From an uncultured Rhodanobacteraceae bacterium (GTDB lineage Bacteria > Pseudomonadota > Gammaproteobacteria > Xanthomonadales > Ahniellaceae), in contig CALMWD010000405.1 of NCBI GenBank assembly GCA_937873105.1, positions 1-5,271 on the forward strand: a DNA stretch of 5,271 nucleotides. The letters run 5' to 3'. The notes under the pieces are model-generated. The model ran no database searches. It was not told where the DNA came from and worked only from the letters and a program-made list of their open reading frames with translations. Shown piece by piece: positions 5,001 to 5,271 of the stretch (the first letter of the stretch is position 1; each line of letters starts with the position of its first letter). The translations under genes were made by a program, and so were the position numbers.

Positions 5001-5271
5001 CGGTGCAGGCGGCACGAACGTATCGTTCACGCCGAGCACCAATATCTGCGGCGCCACCAGTTTCAGCTACACGTTGAACGGCGGCTCGTCGGCCGTCGTC
5101 TCGGTCACCGTCACCTGCCAGAACGATGCACCGAATGCGGTCGGCACGCTGGCGAACCAGACATATCCGGTGGGCACGAACGTCAGTCTGGCGACGGCAT
5201 CGGGTTTCGACGACATCGACAACGACGTGCTGAGCTACTCCGCGCTCGGCCTGCCGGCGTCGCTGTCCATC
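2059..5271 (+). CDS. Secreted multidomain endonuclease I-family nuclease (3' end outside window)
   Basis: At least 1071 codons are open with no stop to the window edge. The ATG at 2059 opens a signal peptide (MRNLFRGVWFALCTALPLAAVA, cleavage before Gln23), with GGTGAG close by and GGGGA 10 bases upstream. The order is: a beta-rich N-terminal domain (about 23-239) of a type common in exported proteins, ending in an AIDDIVFG motif; three Ig-like Big_5-type repeats (240-558); an endonuclease I domain (559-830); then cadherin/VCBS-like Ig repeats (from 834). The nuclease has REHTWPKS at 640-647, giving Glu641 and His642 as the predicted metal ligand and general base, and D666-G-H668 plus NSNRGN at 678-683, the metal-binding and phosphate-contacting region of the His-Me finger fold. 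It would cleave extracellular DNA, perhaps for phosphorus or nucleotide supply, which is inferred from the family. The visible catalytic residues are intact. Composition is clearly less GC-rich than the preceding gene (33 of 60 bases GC in the line at 2401). It follows that gene by 73 bases. Confidence 0.9.
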   Translation, partial: MRNLFRGVWFALCTALPLAAVAQVGSGSVSYNGGASQDFDLLESSGTSALLPEGWYFRETAGPTTASYQADDGSISGVGDVMSYGSTGSSDRAFGSLATNALTGGSGTAGQVAAMIGVKLQNTTGSTLSSLQVSYVGEVWLVQVAAVDKLGLEFSTDATAINTGTWTPVTALDFATPAALGTGKKNGNLPANRTAISGTINGLSVPNGAYLWVRWTDTNISNNDNGLAIDDIVFGTPVDNPPALLPTSTPTSGQNDVPVTQIIELEFSESVSTASPNDWYALDCAGPIAATAAGSGDTRTITPDAPLPFSTACTLTLTAADITDGSNQILAGTNTLSFNTAEDMAPTVQTITPAHASNGVAVNANIVFGFSEPVTVIDPWVALSCVPSGLHAGTITGAGSSYQFDPSTNFTPGDACTVTLDPANVRDQDGTVHTLSGQNAFTFDVAPDNAPTIVSTFPADNAVNVSAGSTLTVTFSEPVNIASPTAAFQIACGATPHPFSISDTAQTTYSLDPNDDFAANTACTLTIVANEIFDIDGSPNALVDGAVVDFTTSAGVSGYYERVDTSSCRALRATLHGVIDDHNSVSYKPVSGPNNDTWDLLEPADVDPLDPTKILDVYENKKYDRVTDRASTICTGRYNREHTWPKSLGFPSETGDQGLPNAPHTDGHMLYLSNCPYNSNRGNNPYRNCANPGSCNTDPTQLNHGEGGPGINNLYTGSFYDVWPKRRGDVARAVMYMDFRYEGGTNSITNQSEPDLVLTYGADGGTPGSLDTLLAWHNADPPSNPNSTAPLDNIEVLRNDTIQLIQRNRNPLIDHPEWATILFANPCLGPAVVAVDDDFTTPQDTTLTRGEPGVLRDDHNGVSKNGQGLSATLLVQAQHGTATITNSATGAFTYVPNAGFSGEDSFTYTATNGSASDQGVVHIVVGTAAPDAPPTASADSITVNEDSGATVINVLTNDSDPDGGPKFVQATTQPVGGSVSIGAGGTNVSFTPSTNICGATSFSYTLNGGSSAVVSVTVTCQNDAPNAVGTLANQTYPVGTNVSLATASGFDDIDNDVLSYSALGLPASLSI
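2125..2775 (+). other. N-terminal beta-rich domain of the nuclease
   Basis: Residues 23-239 read as a beta-sandwich-like module: QDFDLLESSGTSALLPEGW, then SYGSTGSSDRAFGSL, a NTTGSTLSSLQVSYVGEVW strand, FSTDATAINTGTWT, and a closing WVRWTDTNISNNDNGLAIDD. From memory this pattern (FDtLassG...LP.GW, then ...RAFGSL..., ...sLsvsYtGEqW..., ...wvRWtD...DnGLAIDDi) recurs at the start of many secreted nucleases and PEP-CTERM-type proteins. I do not know a settled name or function. No catalytic residues are evident; a carbohydrate- or surface-binding role is a guess. Confidence 0.6.
2776..3732 (+). repeat. Three tandem Ig-like (Big_5-type) repeats
   Basis: Residues 240-343, 344-448 and 449-558 are three copies of a roughly 105-residue module. 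Each opens with a NPPAL, MAPTV or NAPTI start followed by a P.(D/S)...V.V turn. Each then has a conserved strand (ELEFSESV, VFGFSEPV, TVTFSEPV), a first cysteine (284, 385, 492) and a second cysteine in an ACT-type strand (313, 416, 523). The cysteine spacing is 29, 31 and 31, so one disulfide per module is likely. The SEPV and strand motifs resemble the SbsA/Big_5 Ig-like family. They probably act as spacers or surface-binding arms holding the nuclease away from the N-terminal domain. Confidence 0.8.
3733..4548 (+). other. Endonuclease I catalytic domain
   Basis: Residues 559-830 begin YYERVDTSSCRALRATLHGVI, the usual opening of secreted endonuclease I enzymes (Pfam PF04231 type). The active centre has N639-R-E-H642-T-W-P-K-S647 and then D666-G-H668 and N678-S-N-R-G-N683. 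These correspond to the metal-binding Glu, the general-base His and the Asn-containing element of the His-Me finger nucleases such as Vvn and EndA. Further landmarks are VYENKKYDR near 617 and DVWPKRRGDVARAVMYMDFRY near 741-761, typical of the family. It contains six cysteines (568, 634, 675, 689, 695, 827). No frameshift or missing catalytic residue was seen. Confidence 0.9.
4549..5271 (+). other. C-terminal cadherin/VCBS-like Ig repeats (incomplete)
   Basis: From residue 834 a first module (DDDFTTP to VVHIVVG, about 834-926) has the pattern GVLRDD...HGTATI...GAFTYVPNAGFSGEDSF typical of VCBS or cadherin-like Big_9 repeats. A second (about 930-1021) has VLTNDSDPDGG and ends in SVTVTCQN, with cysteines at 997 and 1020. 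A third begins at NDAPNAVG (1022) and contains NQTYPVG and DDIDNDVLSYSALGLPASLSI, resembling a He_PIG or dystroglycan-type cadherin module. It is cut off by the window. The many Asp/Asn clusters suggest calcium-stabilised modules; the number of further repeats and the C-terminal anchor are not visible. Confidence 0.75.

Overview
The window looks like chromosome from a high-GC gammaproteobacterium, most likely of the Lysobacterales (Xanthomonadales) type. Three things suggest this: a groES-groEL operon with a CIRCE (HrcA operator) element, a GroES sequence with a Xanthomonas-like '[12 protein letters not shown]' stretch, and a secreted CSLREA/choice-of-anchor-type protein ending in a DGFE motif. 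No alignment could be run, so the taxonomic guess is an inference.

Layout. Positions 1-516 hold the start of a chaperonin operon on the minus strand: a promoter (488-516), a CIRCE operator (462-488), groES (127-414), a 51-base gap, and the first 25 codons of groEL (1-75), which run off the left edge. The groEL reading frame shows ATC where the initiator ATG should be. Diverging from this operon, on the plus strand, are two genes for exported proteins. The first (615-1985) encodes a 456-residue, very GC-rich, glycine-rich beta-helix protein with a signal peptide, a CSLREA-like motif, four repeated coil units, a choice-of-anchor-Q-like end and a C-terminal FGDGFE-polyproline tail. The second (2059 to beyond the right edge, at least 1071 codons with no stop) encodes a multidomain secreted endonuclease I. 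Its order is signal peptide, beta-rich N-terminal domain, three Ig-like (Big_5-type) repeats, a His-Glu-Asn type endonuclease I domain, then cadherin/VCBS-like Ig repeats.

How the genes relate. The chaperonin operon is a self-contained heat-shock unit and has no evident functional link to the two exported proteins. Those two lie 73 bases apart in the same orientation but differ clearly in base composition, so co-transcription is possible but not shown. Both have paired cysteines consistent with an oxidising, extracytoplasmic location. I see no tRNA, rRNA, CRISPR array, insertion sequence or prophage gene, and no clear sign of a new multi-gene system. The points most worth checking are the groEL ATC start, the overlapping RNA/DNA structures in the groES leader, the DGFE C-terminal tag, and the architecture of the large nuclease.
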